Of a stretch of DNA of 64,000 nucleotides, positions 17,372 to 26,428 are shown in pieces. Position numbers and translations under genes: made by a program. Within the stretch, counting starts at the first letter, position 1. Each line of letters opens with the position of its first letter. Under the pieces are notes generated by a model. It did no database searches. It was not told where the DNA came from and saw nothing but the letters and a program-made list of their open reading frames with translations. The stretch comes from Streptomyces bluensis (lineage in GTDB: Bacteria; Actinomycetota; Actinomycetes; Streptomycetales; Streptomycetaceae). The stretch is from contig NZ_BMVM01000031.1 of NCBI RefSeq assembly GCF_014650715.1, positions 1-64,000 of the forward strand. Direction: 5' to 3'.

Positions 17372-19288
17372 TCAGTCGCGGGCGGGCTCCACCGAGTCCA
17401 CCTGCTCGAACCGGCCGTCCAGCTTGGAGACCAGGCCGGTGACCTGGCGCGCGATGTCCGGCGCGGTGAGGCCGATCTCCGCCATGACCTCGGCGCGGGA
17501 GGCGTGGTCGAGGAAGCGCGGCGGAATGCCGAAGTCGCGCAGCGGGACATCCACGCCGGCGTCGCGCAGGGCCTGGGCAACCGCCGAACCGACGCCGCCG
17601 ACACGGGAGTTGTCCTCGACGGTGACGACCACGCGGTGCTGCTCGGCGAGCGGCGCCATGACCTCGTCGACGGGCTTGACCCAGCGCGGGTCGACCACGG
17701 TCGTGGAGATGCCCTGCTTGTCGAGCAGGTCGGCGATCTCCAGGCACATCGGCGCGAGGGCGCCCACCGACACCAGCAGCACGTCCGGCGCGTCGGTGCC
17801 CGGCTCGCGCAGCACGTCCATGCCGCCGATCCGGCCCACGGCGGGTACGGCGGGACCGACCGCGCCCTTGGAGAAGCGGACCACGGTCGGGGCGTCCTTG
17901 ACCTCGACGGCCTCGCGGAGCTGGGCGCGGACCTGGTCGGCGTCGCGCGGCGCGGCGAGCCGCAGCCCCGGCACGACCTGAAGGATCGACATGTCCCACA
18001 TACCGTTGTGGGAGGCGCCGTCCGTGCCGGTGATACCGGCGCGGTCGAGGACGAAGGTGACACCGCACTTGTGCAGGGCCACGTCCATCAGCACCTGGTC
18101 GAAGGCCCGGTTGAGGAAGGTGGCGTACACGGCGAAGACGGGGTGCAGCCCGCCCGTGGCCAGACCGGCGGCCGACACGGCACCGTGCTGCTCGGCGATA
18201 CCGACGTCGAACACCCGCTCGGGGAAGGCCTTGGCGAACTTGTCCAGACCGACCGGCTGCAGCATGGCGGCGGTGATGGCGACGATGTCCTTGCGCTCCA
18301 TGCCGAGCTTGACCATCTCCTCGCCGAAGACGGACGTCCAGTCGGCACCGGAGGAGGCGATCGGCAGACCCGTGTCGGGGTGGATCTTGCCGACGGCGTG
18401 GAAGCGGTCCGCCTCGTCCTGGAGGGCGGGCTGGTAGCCGCGGCCCTTCTCGGTGAGGCAGTGCACGATGACGGGGCCGCCGAACCGCTTGGCACGCGCG
18501 AGCGCGGACTCCAGGGCCTCGATGTCGTGCCCGTCGATCGGACCCACGTACTTCAGCCCCAGGTCCTCGAACATGCCCTGCGGAGCGATGAAGTCCTTGA
18601 AGCCCTTCTTGGCGCCGTGCAGCGTGTCGAAGAGCGGCTTGCCGACCACGGGGGTGCGTTCGAGCACTTCCTTCGTCCGGGCGAGGAAACGCTCGTACCC
18701 CTCCGTCGTGCGCAGCGTGGCGAGGTGGTTGGCGAGGCCGCCGATCGTGGGGGCGTAGGAACGCTCGTTGTCGTTGACGACGATGACCAGCGGGCGGTCC
18801 TTGGCGTCCGCGATGTTGTTGAGCGCCTCCCAGGCCATGCCGCCGGTGAGGGCGCCGTCGCCGATGACGGCGACCACGTGGTCGCCCCGTTTGCGGAGCT
18901 GGTTGGCCTTCGCGAGGCCGTCGGCCCAGCCGAGGACCGTGGACGCGTGCGAGTTCTCGATGACGTCGTGCTCGGACTCGGCCTGCGACGGGTAACCCGA
19001 CAGACCGCCCTTCATCTTCAGCTTCGAGAAGTCCTGACGGCCGGTGAGCAGTTTGTGCACATAGGACTGGTGGCCTGTGTCCCAGAGCACCTTGTCGTTC
19101 GGGGAGTCGAAGACACGGTGCAGGGCGATGGTGAGCTCGACCACACCCAGGTTGGGGCCGAGGTGGCCGCCGGTCTTGGATACCGCCTCGACGAGGAAGG
19201 TCCGGATCTCCTCTGCCAGCTGGTCCAGCTGCTCCAGGCTGAGCCGGTCCAGATCGCGCGGTCCCCTGATGCGGGTCAGCAGCGGCAC
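17372..19288 (-). CDS. dxs: 1-deoxy-D-xylulose-5-phosphate synthase
   Basis: A 638-residue thiamine-diphosphate enzyme that joins pyruvate and glyceraldehyde 3-phosphate in the first step of the MEP isoprenoid pathway. The cofactor-binding motif runs from GDGALTGGMAWEALNN (about residue 150), and the pyrimidine-domain signature EQHGAVSAAGLATGG and DRAGITGTDGASHNG follow at about residues 370-435. A C-terminal transketolase domain completes the protein. The GTG start at 19288 follows AAGGAGG. It is a single-gene transcription unit, closed by the 17309-17352 hairpin. Confidence 0.95.
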   Translation of the reverse strand: MPLLTRIRGPRDLDRLSLEQLDQLAEEIRTFLVEAVSKTGGHLGPNLGVVELTIALHRVFDSPNDKVLWDTGHQSYVHKLLTGRQDFSKLKMKGGLSGYPSQAESEHDVIENSHASTVLGWADGLAKANQLRKRGDHVVAVIGDGALTGGMAWEALNNIADAKDRPLVIVVNDNERSYAPTIGGLANHLATLRTTEGYERFLARTKEVLERTPVVGKPLFDTLHGAKKGFKDFIAPQGMFEDLGLKYVGPIDGHDIEALESALARAKRFGGPVIVHCLTEKGRGYQPALQDEADRFHAVGKIHPDTGLPIASSGADWTSVFGEEMVKLGMERKDIVAITAAMLQPVGLDKFAKAFPERVFDVGIAEQHGAVSAAGLATGGLHPVFAVYATFLNRAFDQVLMDVALHKCGVTFVLDRAGITGTDGASHNGMWDMSILQVVPGLRLAAPRDADQVRAQLREAVEVKDAPTVVRFSKGAVGPAVPAVGRIGGMDVLREPGTDAPDVLLVSVGALAPMCLEIADLLDKQGISTTVVDPRWVKPVDEVMAPLAEQHRVVVTVEDNSRVGGVGSAVAQALRDAGVDVPLRDFGIPPRFLDHASRAEVMAEIGLTAPDIARQVTGLVSKLDGRFEQVDSVEPARD

Positions 19289-19470
19289 CCGTGCCTCCTT
19301 GCAATAGTGCTGTTCGAGCGTTACCGGGTTCGTCGAGTCTAATGTTCCGCCCGTACGGGCGACGCCCGGCCCGCGCGTCGTACTCACGCGATCGGACGTA
19401 GACCATCCTGCACAGGCTTCCGGCCCCGAAACGTCCCCCGCGCCCCTGAGATGGCCGCGCAGCGGCCACC

Positions 19471-19520
19471 AAGGGGCGCGGGGAACTGCGCGACCAGCCA
19501 CAAACAACCCGCAGTCGGCC
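19471..19520 (+). repeat. Dispersed Streptomyces repeat, copy 2
   Basis: AGGGGCGCGGGGAACTGCGC and the bases after it match the inverted copy at 4822-4871 at most positions. Nested complementary segments (CGCCCCT at 19441 and AGGGGCG at 19472; GGCCGC and GCGGCC inside) make a hairpin between dxs and the end of xylH. Confidence 0.65.
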
Positions 19521-19557
19521 AACCACACAAGCCCCCGCGGCGCTCCCCCGGAAATCG

Positions 19558-20853
19558 CTACGCGCGCCCCGCGGTCTTCTGCGTCCGCCGTGTGACGGAG
19601 TCAATCACCACCGTCGTCAGCAGAACCCCCGCGGTGATCATGTACTTCACCGGCTCAGCGATCGACTCCAGCTGCAACCCGTACTGAATCGACACGATCA
19701 CCATCACACCCAGCAGCGCGTTCCACGTACGGCCACGCCCACCGAACAGCGACGTACCACCGATCACGGCCGCGGCGATCGCGTTCATCAGCAGATCCCC
19801 CGTACCGGCGCTCTGGTTCGCCGAGGCGATCTTGGAGGCCAGGAAGAGGCCACCCATCGCCGCGAACCCGCCCGAGACCGCGAACACGGAGATACGTACG
19901 GCGGTCACGTTGATACCCGCGCGCCGGGACGCCTCCACGCTGCCGCCGAGCGCGAAGACCTTGCGGCCGTACGCGGTGCGGCGCAGCAGGAAGTCGGTGG
20001 CCACCAGGAACACCAGGAAGATCACCGTGGCCAGCGGCAGACCCTTGTACTGGTTGTACATGAAGGCCGCGGCGAAGGAGATCACGGCGAGCAGCACCGT
20101 GCGCAGGACCGTGTCGCTGAGCGGCCTCGACGGGATACCGACCGCCTCACGCCGACGGTTGGACAGGAACGAGGTGAGGAAGAACACGCCGACCACCACG
20201 GCGGCGAGACCGTAGGCGGCCGCGATGTCCGTGAAGTAGTACGTGGTCAGCTTGCCGATCAGACCGTCGCTGTCGAGGTTGATGGTGCCGTTCTCGCCCA
20301 GGGTCTGGAGCATGAAGCCCAGCCAGAACAGCAGACCGGCCAGGGTGACGGCGAACGCGGGGGCGCCGAGCACCGCGAAGAAGAAGCCGTGCGCCGCGCC
20401 GATGGCGGCACCCGAGGCGATGGCGAACAGCACCGCGGCCCACTCGGGCCAGCCCTGGTTGACCGCGAGTACGGCCGCGATGGCGCTGGCGGCGCCGCTG
20501 ACCGAGCCCACCGACAGGTCGATCTCACCGAGCAGCAGCACGAAGACGATGCCGACGGAGATCATGCCCGTGCCGACCATCGTGATGGTGATGTTGCTCA
20601 GGTTCTCCGCGGAGAGGAACGCCGAGTTCAGGCTCTGGAAGACGACGCAGATGACGATCAGACCGATGACGACCGGGATGGAGCCCAGCTCACCGGCCTT
20701 CATCTTCCGCCTGAACTCACCGATGTAGCCCGCCAGTCCGTGCTCGCGGATGAGGAGCCGGGGGTCGACCGCGGTCACCGCGGCCGCGGCGGCCTCGGGA
20801 TTCTCGACGACGGGTTCGTCCTGCGCGGTCGCGGAGGTCTTGTCGATGCTCAC
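19558..20853 (-). CDS. xylH: Xylose-type ABC transporter permease
   Basis: A 431-residue inner-membrane permease of the ribose/xylose (BPD_transp_2) family with about ten helices. Conserved stretches include GIVFVLLLGEIDLSVGSVSG near residue 115 and AIAAAVIGGTSLFGGRG near residue 365. A 50-residue soluble N-terminus precedes the first helix. The GTG start overlaps the xylG stop (GTGA). From memory, the equivalent S. coelicolor gene is part of the xylFGH xylose importer controlled by Rok7B7; here the same order and neighbour support xylose as the main substrate. Confidence 0.88.
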   Translation of the reverse strand: MSIDKTSATAQDEPVVENPEAAAAAVTAVDPRLLIREHGLAGYIGEFRRKMKAGELGSIPVVIGLIVICVVFQSLNSAFLSAENLSNITITMVGTGMISVGIVFVLLLGEIDLSVGSVSGAASAIAAVLAVNQGWPEWAAVLFAIASGAAIGAAHGFFFAVLGAPAFAVTLAGLLFWLGFMLQTLGENGTINLDSDGLIGKLTTYYFTDIAAAYGLAAVVVGVFFLTSFLSNRRREAVGIPSRPLSDTVLRTVLLAVISFAAAFMYNQYKGLPLATVIFLVFLVATDFLLRRTAYGRKVFALGGSVEASRRAGINVTAVRISVFAVSGGFAAMGGLFLASKIASANQSAGTGDLLMNAIAAAVIGGTSLFGGRGRTWNALLGVMVIVSIQYGLQLESIAEPVKYMITAGVLLTTVVIDSVTRRTQKTAGRA

Positions 20854-21632
20854 TGGGAAACCTCCCCGTTCGTGCGCGCCGCGCGGCGGGTCACGGCGTT
20901 GTCGGTGGCGCCCGTGATGGCGGAGATGATCTCTTCCTGCGAGGTCGACTTGACCTCGAAGACACCGTTGTTGCGGCCGAGGCGCAGCACCGCGACCTTG
21001 TCGGCGACGGCTTTCACATCAGCCATGTTGTGGCTGATGAGGATGACGGCGTGGCCACGTTCGCGCAGCCGTTCGACCAGGTCGAGGACCTGGGCGGTCT
21101 GCTCGACGCCGAGGGCCGCGGTGGGCTCGTCGAGGATGACCAGCTTGGGCTCGCCGAGCATGGAGCGGGCGATGGCCACGGTCTGGCGCTGGCCGCCGGA
21201 GAGCGAGGCGATGGGGATGCGGACGCTGGGGATGCGGATCGACAGCGTCCGCAGCAGTTCCTGGGAGCGCCGCTCCATCTCGACCTCGTCGAGGACGCCC
21301 CATTTCCTGAGCTCGCGGCCCAGGAACAGGTTGCCGACGACGTCGATGTTGTCGCACAGCGCGAGGTCCTGGTAGACGGTCGCGATGCCCAGGTCCTGGG
21401 CGTCGTGCGGTTTGTTGATCTGGACGGGCCTGCCGTCCCACTCGATGACGCCCTCATCGATGGGGTGCACGCCGGCGATCGTCTTGACCAGCGTGGACTT
21501 TCCGGCGCCGTTGTCGCCGACCAGGGCGACCACCTCACCGGCGTGGACCTCAAGCTCTACGTCGGTGAGCGCCTGTACGGCACCGAACCGCTTGGAGACC
21601 CCGCGCAACGCCAGCACGGGCGTAGCGGACAC
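20850..21632 (-). CDS. xylG: Xylose-type ABC transporter ATPase
   Basis: A 260-residue ATPase that drives sugar import. Walker A (GDNGAGKST), the signature LSGGQRQTVAIARS, Walker B (LVILDEPTAAL) and the H-loop SHNMADV are all present. It has one ATP-binding domain, whereas classical XylG/RbsA proteins have two in about 500 residues, so it should act as a homodimer. GTG 21632 is preferred because GAAGGAG sits nine bases upstream. It is coupled to xylH and separated from xylF by a hairpin. Confidence 0.88.
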   Translation of the reverse strand: MSATPVLALRGVSKRFGAVQALTDVELEVHAGEVVALVGDNGAGKSTLVKTIAGVHPIDEGVIEWDGRPVQINKPHDAQDLGIATVYQDLALCDNIDVVGNLFLGRELRKWGVLDEVEMERRSQELLRTLSIRIPSVRIPIASLSGGQRQTVAIARSMLGEPKLVILDEPTAALGVEQTAQVLDLVERLRERGHAVILISHNMADVKAVADKVAVLRLGRNNGVFEVKSTSQEEIISAITGATDNAVTRRAARTNGEVSQ

Positions 21633-21697
21633 GTGAACCATCTCCTTCGCCGCCTGACCCGGCGGAAGGCTGCACAGAAAGTTGGGGGGTGTTCCGT

Positions 21698-21746
21698 CCG
21701 GCGCCCCGCGCGAGCTTGCGGGGCTGTCTGATGCGCGGGGCGCCGG
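21698..21746 (-). terminator. Hairpin between xylF and xylG
   Basis: CCGGCGCCCCGCGC (21698-21711) pairs perfectly with 21733-21746, with a 21-base loop. Lying inside the operon after the binding-protein gene, it probably protects the xylF message or lowers read-through, so more binding protein than membrane parts is made. Confidence 0.7.
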
Positions 21747-21861
21747 CGGAGCCTGGGGCGGAGCGGGCCGGGCCACGGGGGCCGCTCCGCACGAGCCGGT
21801 CCCCGTCCCCGTACGGGAATTCGGGAGGAATTCGTGTACGGCGACAGGGACGTGCGGCTGC

Positions 21862-22968
21862 CTACTTGACGCCGGCCTCGTCGCAGGCCGACTTGTACTT
21901 GGCCGTGCAGATCTCGGCGGCCGTGTAGAAGCCCTCCTTGATGACGGTCTCGTTGATGTTCTCCTTGGTCAGCGAGACCACCGGGACCAGGACCGAGGGG
22001 ACGTCCTTGGCGCTGTTGCTGGAGACCTTGTCCTTGGCGATGGAGTCCAGCTTCTCGCCCTTGGCGAGCGCCACGGCCATCTCGGCCGCCACGTCCGCCT
22101 CCTGCGGGTAGGACTTGTAGACGCTCATGAACTGCTCGCCGGTGAGGATGCGCTGCACGGCCGAGAGTTCCGCGTCCTGGCCGGTGACGGGGACGTCCAG
22201 GCCGGCCGCCTTCAGGGCGGTGATGATGCCGCCCGCCATGCCGTCGTTGGCGGAGTAGACGCCGACGATCTTGTTCTTGCCGAGCGCCGAGATCGCCGAC
22301 TCCATGTTGGCGTTGGCGTTGTCCGGCGACCACTCCTTGGTGTCGAACTGGCGGCCGATGTTCACCTTGCCCTTGAGGACGGAGAGGGCGCCCTCCTTGA
22401 ACTGGGCGGCGTTGGGGTCGGTGGCCGACCCGTTCATCATGACGATGCTGCCGTCCTTGGCCTTGTCGCCCAGGGCCTTGAGCAGCGCCTCGCCCTGGGT
22501 CTTGCCGACGGTGACGTTGTCGAACGAGGTGTAGGCGCTGATCGGGCCCTCGGCCAGGCGGTCGTAGGCGACGACCGGGATGTCGGCCTCCTTGGCCTTC
22601 TGGACGGAGTTCTGAATGGCCTTGGCGTCCACGGGGTCCACGATGAGGACGTCCACCTTGCTGGTGATCATCGTGTCGACCTGCTGGGCCTGGAGGTTGG
22701 CGTCCTGCCGCGCGTTGCTGTAGAGGACGTCGGCCTTGCCGTTCGTGAGCTCCTTGATCTTCTTCTCGATCAGGGGCTTGTCGAACTTCTCGTACCGGGC
22801 GGTCTTGTTCTCCGGCAGAAGCAGGCCGACCTTGATGTCGTCACCCTTCGCCGCGCCCGCGGACTCGTTGTCGCCGCCCGACTCCTTGGCGCTGCCACAG
22901 GCGGCAAGTGAGACCGCCATCGCACCAGCTGCGACGGCGAGGGCGGCACGACGCATACGCGTGTTCAC
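21862..22968 (-). CDS. xylF: Xylose-type sugar-binding lipoprotein
   Basis: A 368-residue solute-binding protein of the periplasmic-binding-protein family 4 (XylF/RbsB-like). A lipoprotein signal ends at the lipobox LAAC (about residues 21-24), followed by a flexible Gly/Ser-rich linker. The binding body starts at about residue 44 (IKVGLLLPENKTARYE). AYDRLAEGP and VTGQDAEL are typical sugar-site regions. The GTG start follows GGGAGG by eight bases. It is the first gene of the xylFGH operon, downstream of rok7B7 on the same strand. Confidence 0.9.
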   Translation of the reverse strand: MNTRMRRAALAVAAGAMAVSLAACGSAKESGGDNESAGAAKGDDIKVGLLLPENKTARYEKFDKPLIEKKIKELTNGKADVLYSNARQDANLQAQQVDTMITSKVDVLIVDPVDAKAIQNSVQKAKEADIPVVAYDRLAEGPISAYTSFDNVTVGKTQGEALLKALGDKAKDGSIVMMNGSATDPNAAQFKEGALSVLKGKVNIGRQFDTKEWSPDNANANMESAISALGKNKIVGVYSANDGMAGGIITALKAAGLDVPVTGQDAELSAVQRILTGEQFMSVYKSYPQEADVAAEMAVALAKGEKLDSIAKDKVSSNSAKDVPSVLVPVVSLTKENINETVIKEGFYTAAEICTAKYKSACDEAGVK

Positions 22969-23089
22969 TTCAGAAACCTCCCTGACGAGGCCGCGACACT
23001 GCGGCCGAGGTGGCTGGAAGTCAACTCGGCCACACGTGCGACGTCAAGAAGTAAATCCTTAACGGGTTGGCAACGGTGTCATCCGTCCT

Positions 23090-24289
23090 CTAAGTGAAGG
23101 CGGGCGTGGCGGCGGTCAGCGTGCCGTCCAAAAGGGTGGAATCCCCCATCTCGCTGAGGGCCAGCGCGAGGGCTCCGAGGACCTCCGCACGACCGCCGAG
23201 GGCCCCCGGCAGCACCGAGAGCTGCCGTGCCGCGCTGGGGATCGCGTACCGGCCGACGGACTCCCTGATGGGTCCGAGGACCAGTTCCCCGGCCTCGGCG
23301 AGATCGCCGCCGAGGACCACCCGGCTCGGGTTGAGCAGATTGCAGAGGCTGGCGACTCCGCTGCCGATGTGACGGCCGACGTCGGCGATCACCCTCCGGC
23401 ATCCCGGATCTCCGTCCCGCGCCAGCCTGACCACGCCTTCCATGGTCAGGCCGGTGCCATGGCTGGAGGTCAGCAGCGGCAGGACGTAGCGCGCGGCCGC
23501 GAAGGTCTCCAGGCACCCCCGGTTGCCGCAGCGGCAGACGGGGCCGGACTCGTCCAGCGTGATGTGCCCGATCTCCCCCGCCGTGCCGCCCGGTCCGCGG
23601 TAGATCTTCCCGGCGATCACCAGACCGGCACCGACACCGCTCGCGACCTTGATGTACGCGAGGTCCTTGACCCCGCGGCCGCTCCCCCAGACCAGTTCCC
23701 CGAGGGCGCCGAGGTTGGCGTCGTTGTCCACGTGCACGGGGACGCCGAGCCGCGCCCGCAGCTCCTCGGCGGGCCGGGTCCCGGTCCAGCCGGGCAGGAT
23801 GGCGGTGGAGCCGAGGGTGCCGGACTCCACGTCGATCGGGCCGGGCACGCCGACGCCGACGCCCGCGATCTTGGCGCGGTCCACTCCGGTGGCCGCGATC
23901 AGCCGGTTCACCAGCTGCTCGGCCCGGTCCAGGCCCTGCGCCGCGGAGGCGTCCACGTCGAGCGGCTCGGACTCCTCGGCCAGCACCTGGTGGGCGAGGT
24001 TTCCGATGGCGACGCGCAGATGCGTGTGCCCGAAGTCCACGCCTATGACAATGCCGGCGTCACCGCTCAGACTGACGGCCCGGGCCCGTCGGCCACCCGC
24101 CGAGGTGGGCGTGACCTCGACCGTTCCACCCTCCTTGAGCTCCCGCACGATGTTGGAGACGGTCGCCGCCGACAGGCCCGTCGTCCGCGCGATCTCCGCC
24201 TGGGTGAGGGATCCGGCCAGCCGCACGGCGCGTACGACCCGCTCCAGATTGGCTCGGTGCAGCGACGACTGCGACCCCGGAGTCTCCAC
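23090..24289 (-). CDS. rok7B7: ROK-family regulator Rok7B7
   Basis: A 399-residue regulator. A winged helix-turn-helix occupies about residues 12-65 (LTQAEIARTTGLSAATVSNI), followed by a ROK/sugar-kinase-like domain. The zinc-binding signature is intact (GHITLDESGPVCRCGNRG, then CLE, near residue 255). The GTG at 24289 follows AGGAGG and gives the start METPGSQSS; the frame opens 28 codons earlier. From the literature I recall, the S. coelicolor protein controls xylose uptake, carbon catabolite repression and antibiotic production. It sits between xylFGH and ngcEFG, as in S. coelicolor. Confidence 0.9.
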   Translation of the reverse strand: METPGSQSSLHRANLERVVRAVRLAGSLTQAEIARTTGLSAATVSNIVRELKEGGTVEVTPTSAGGRRARAVSLSGDAGIVIGVDFGHTHLRVAIGNLAHQVLAEESEPLDVDASAAQGLDRAEQLVNRLIAATGVDRAKIAGVGVGVPGPIDVESGTLGSTAILPGWTGTRPAEELRARLGVPVHVDNDANLGALGELVWGSGRGVKDLAYIKVASGVGAGLVIAGKIYRGPGGTAGEIGHITLDESGPVCRCGNRGCLETFAAARYVLPLLTSSHGTGLTMEGVVRLARDGDPGCRRVIADVGRHIGSGVASLCNLLNPSRVVLGGDLAEAGELVLGPIRESVGRYAIPSAARQLSVLPGALGGRAEVLGALALALSEMGDSTLLDGTLTAATPAFT

Positions 24290-24389
24290 GACGACCTCCT
24301 GCGCGCGGGACCGCTTCAGCGAGGCCCCGTCCATGTCCAACAAGTGAACTCTAAGTCGAGCTGTTCGGGGCATGTTCCGTCAAGAGGTT

Positions 24390-24405
24390 GACCCGGATCC
24401 GGGTC
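24390..24405. terminator. 16-bp palindrome between ngcG and rok7B7
   Basis: GACCCGGATCCGGGTC is a perfect palindrome 88 bp after the ngcG stop and 101 bp before the rok7B7 start. It may end ngcEFG transcription or be a regulator site in the rok7B7 promoter region. Confidence 0.45.
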
Positions 24406-24492
24406 TTCGCAGATGCGGGGGACGCCGCCCCCGGAAGACCGGGAGCGGCGTGACATCCGTGAACGCGCCGGGCCGCCGTGCGCCGGGCTCTC

Positions 24493-25416
24493 CTACTTCA
24501 GCGCACCCGCCGTGAGCCCCTGCACCACCTGCCTCTGGAAGAGGATGTACGCGGCGAGTACCGGCAGCATCGCCATCACCAGTCCGGCGAAGAGGCCCGA
24601 CCAGTCGCCCTTGTAGCCCTGGCTGACGGCCAGCTGGACCAGGCCCTGGGTGAGGACGTGCTTGTCCTCGTCGGTGTTGAGCACCGTCGGCAGCATGTAC
24701 TGGTTCCACTGCCCCAGGAAGTTGAAGATGCCGACGCTGATCAGGCCGGGCTTGGCCATCGGCAGCATGATCTGGAAGAACGTACGCGAGTGCGAGGCCC
24801 CGTCCACGAACGCCGCCTCCGCCACCGAGGTCGGCAGGGTGCGGAAGAACGCGGTCAGGAAGAACACCGTGAAGGGCAGCGAGTAGGCGATGTAGACGAG
24901 GATCAGCCCGTGGATGGTGTTCAGCAGGCCCATGTTGTTCACCACGTAGAACAGCGGGACCAGCGCCAGCATGATCGGGAAGCTCATGCCGCCGATGAAC
25001 AGGTAGTAGATGAAGCGGTTGCCCGGGAAGTCGAAGCGGGCCAGCACATAGGCCGCCATCGAGCCGAGCACCAGCGTGCCGATGAGCGAACCGCCCACCA
25101 CCAGAACGGTGTTGAGGAAGTAGTCGCTCATGTTGGCCTGGGTCCAGGCCCGCGACCAGTTGTCGAAGTGCAGCTTGTCCGGCAGTGACCAGGGCGAACT
25201 GAAGATCGACTTGTCGTCCTTGAAGGACGTCATCACCGCCCACAGCAGCGGCATGACGACCATGAACGCCCAGAGGACGAGCATCCCGTGGGAGAAGACG
25301 TTGAGGACGGCGCCCTCCTTCTTCTCCTTCGGGGGCGCTCCGAGCGGGGCGCCCACCTTGGCGACGGGGGCACCGGACTCGGCGGGTACGGGGGCGGAGG
25401 TCTCGGTCGTCTTCAT
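24493..25416 (-). CDS. ngcG: N-acetylglucosamine/chitobiose-type permease, MalG class
   Basis: A 307-residue inner-membrane permease with six predicted helices after a 35-residue Pro/Gly-rich tail. The EAA loop is visible as EAAFVDGASHSRTFFQIMLP near residue 205. It lies three bases after ngcF. From memory, the S. coelicolor genes in this position are NgcEFG-like, and NgcE there binds N,N'-diacetylchitobiose. No ATPase gene is present, so the shared MsiK ATPase is expected to power it. Confidence 0.85.
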   Translation of the reverse strand: MKTTETSAPVPAESGAPVAKVGAPLGAPPKEKKEGAVLNVFSHGMLVLWAFMVVMPLLWAVMTSFKDDKSIFSSPWSLPDKLHFDNWSRAWTQANMSDYFLNTVLVVGGSLIGTLVLGSMAAYVLARFDFPGNRFIYYLFIGGMSFPIMLALVPLFYVVNNMGLLNTIHGLILVYIAYSLPFTVFFLTAFFRTLPTSVAEAAFVDGASHSRTFFQIMLPMAKPGLISVGIFNFLGQWNQYMLPTVLNTDEDKHVLTQGLVQLAVSQGYKGDWSGLFAGLVMAMLPVLAAYILFQRQVVQGLTAGALK

Positions 25417-25419
25417 GTG

Positions 25420-26346
25420 TCAGTACTCCAGCCGCTCGCGCCGGCCCAGCCGCATCACGGCGGCGGCGAAGGCCAGCGTGACGACGAGCAGGGCGACGCC
25501 GATGGTGGTGGCGTAGGCGGCCTGACCGTCACGGAACGCCTTCTGGTACACGTAGAGGACCATGACGGTGGTCGAGTAGTCGGGCCCGCCGGGCCCGGTC
25601 GTCATGATGCCCACGACCGCGAACGACTCGGCGCCGAGGGCGAGGATGCCCATGTAGACCCAGCCGGACTGCACGGTGTCCCACAGCAGCGGCAGGGTGA
25701 TCCGGAAGAACGTGGTGATGCGGTTGGCCCCGTCCAGCAGCGCGGCCTCGTACAGGTCGGCGGGGATGGAGGCCATACCGGCCGAGAAGAGGACCACGAA
25801 GAAGCCGACCGTGGACCACACCAGCACCGCCATCACGCACCACAGCGCCAGGTTCGGGTCACCGAGCCACAGCGGCTGGACACTGTCCAGCCCGATCCCG
25901 CGCAGCAAGGAGTTGATCGCTCCGCTGTCCGGGTTGTACGCGAACTGGAACAGCAGGGCGACGATCGCGATCGAGAGTACCTGCGGGAAGAAGTAGACGA
26001 TCTTGTAGAACCCGGAGCCGCGGACCCCGGAGATCACCGGTCCGCCCTTTCTCCGCCGTCCGCCGACATTGATCATGAAGGCGAAGAACAGCGCCAGGCC
26101 GATCGTCACCACCGGCAGCAGCAGCGCGAACAGCAGGCTGTGCTGCAACGACTTCCAGAAGATGTCGTCGTCGAGCATCCTGGAGTAGTTGTCGAAACCG
26201 ACCATCTTGAACTCGGGACTCAGACCGGTCCAGTCCGTGAACGAGTAGTAGATGGACTGGATGAACGGCCAGACGACGAAGAGCGCGTACAACCCCAGGG
26301 GCACCGCGAGGAACCCCACGACGAACCGGTACTTGCCGTGCTGCAT
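25420..26346 (-). CDS. ngcF: N-acetylglucosamine/chitobiose-type permease, MalF class
   Basis: A 308-residue inner-membrane permease with six predicted helices. The EAA loop reads DLYEAALLDGANRITTFFRI near residue 205. ATG 26346 (start MQHGKYRF) is preferred; a GTG two codons upstream is possible. It pairs with the NgcG-type permease in the membrane. A hairpin at 26382-26415 separates it from the binding-protein gene. Confidence 0.85.
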   Translation of the reverse strand: MQHGKYRFVVGFLAVPLGLYALFVVWPFIQSIYYSFTDWTGLSPEFKMVGFDNYSRMLDDDIFWKSLQHSLLFALLLPVVTIGLALFFAFMINVGGRRRKGGPVISGVRGSGFYKIVYFFPQVLSIAIVALLFQFAYNPDSGAINSLLRGIGLDSVQPLWLGDPNLALWCVMAVLVWSTVGFFVVLFSAGMASIPADLYEAALLDGANRITTFFRITLPLLWDTVQSGWVYMGILALGAESFAVVGIMTTGPGGPDYSTTVMVLYVYQKAFRDGQAAYATTIGVALLVVTLAFAAAVMRLGRRERLEY

Positions 26347-26381
26347 TACCACCGACCCCGATCTGCGCGCGGATGCCGTCG

Positions 26382-26415
26382 GGGTGTGCCCGGCGCACGC
26401 ACGCCGGGCACACCC
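26382..26415 (-). terminator. Hairpin between ngcE and ngcF
   Basis: GGGTGTGCCCGGCG (26382-26395) pairs perfectly with 26402-26415 around a six-base loop, in the 82-bp gap after the binding-protein gene. It probably acts as a partial terminator or message stabiliser, favouring excess binding protein. Confidence 0.75.
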
Positions 26416-26428
26416 TGGTGACGGATCC

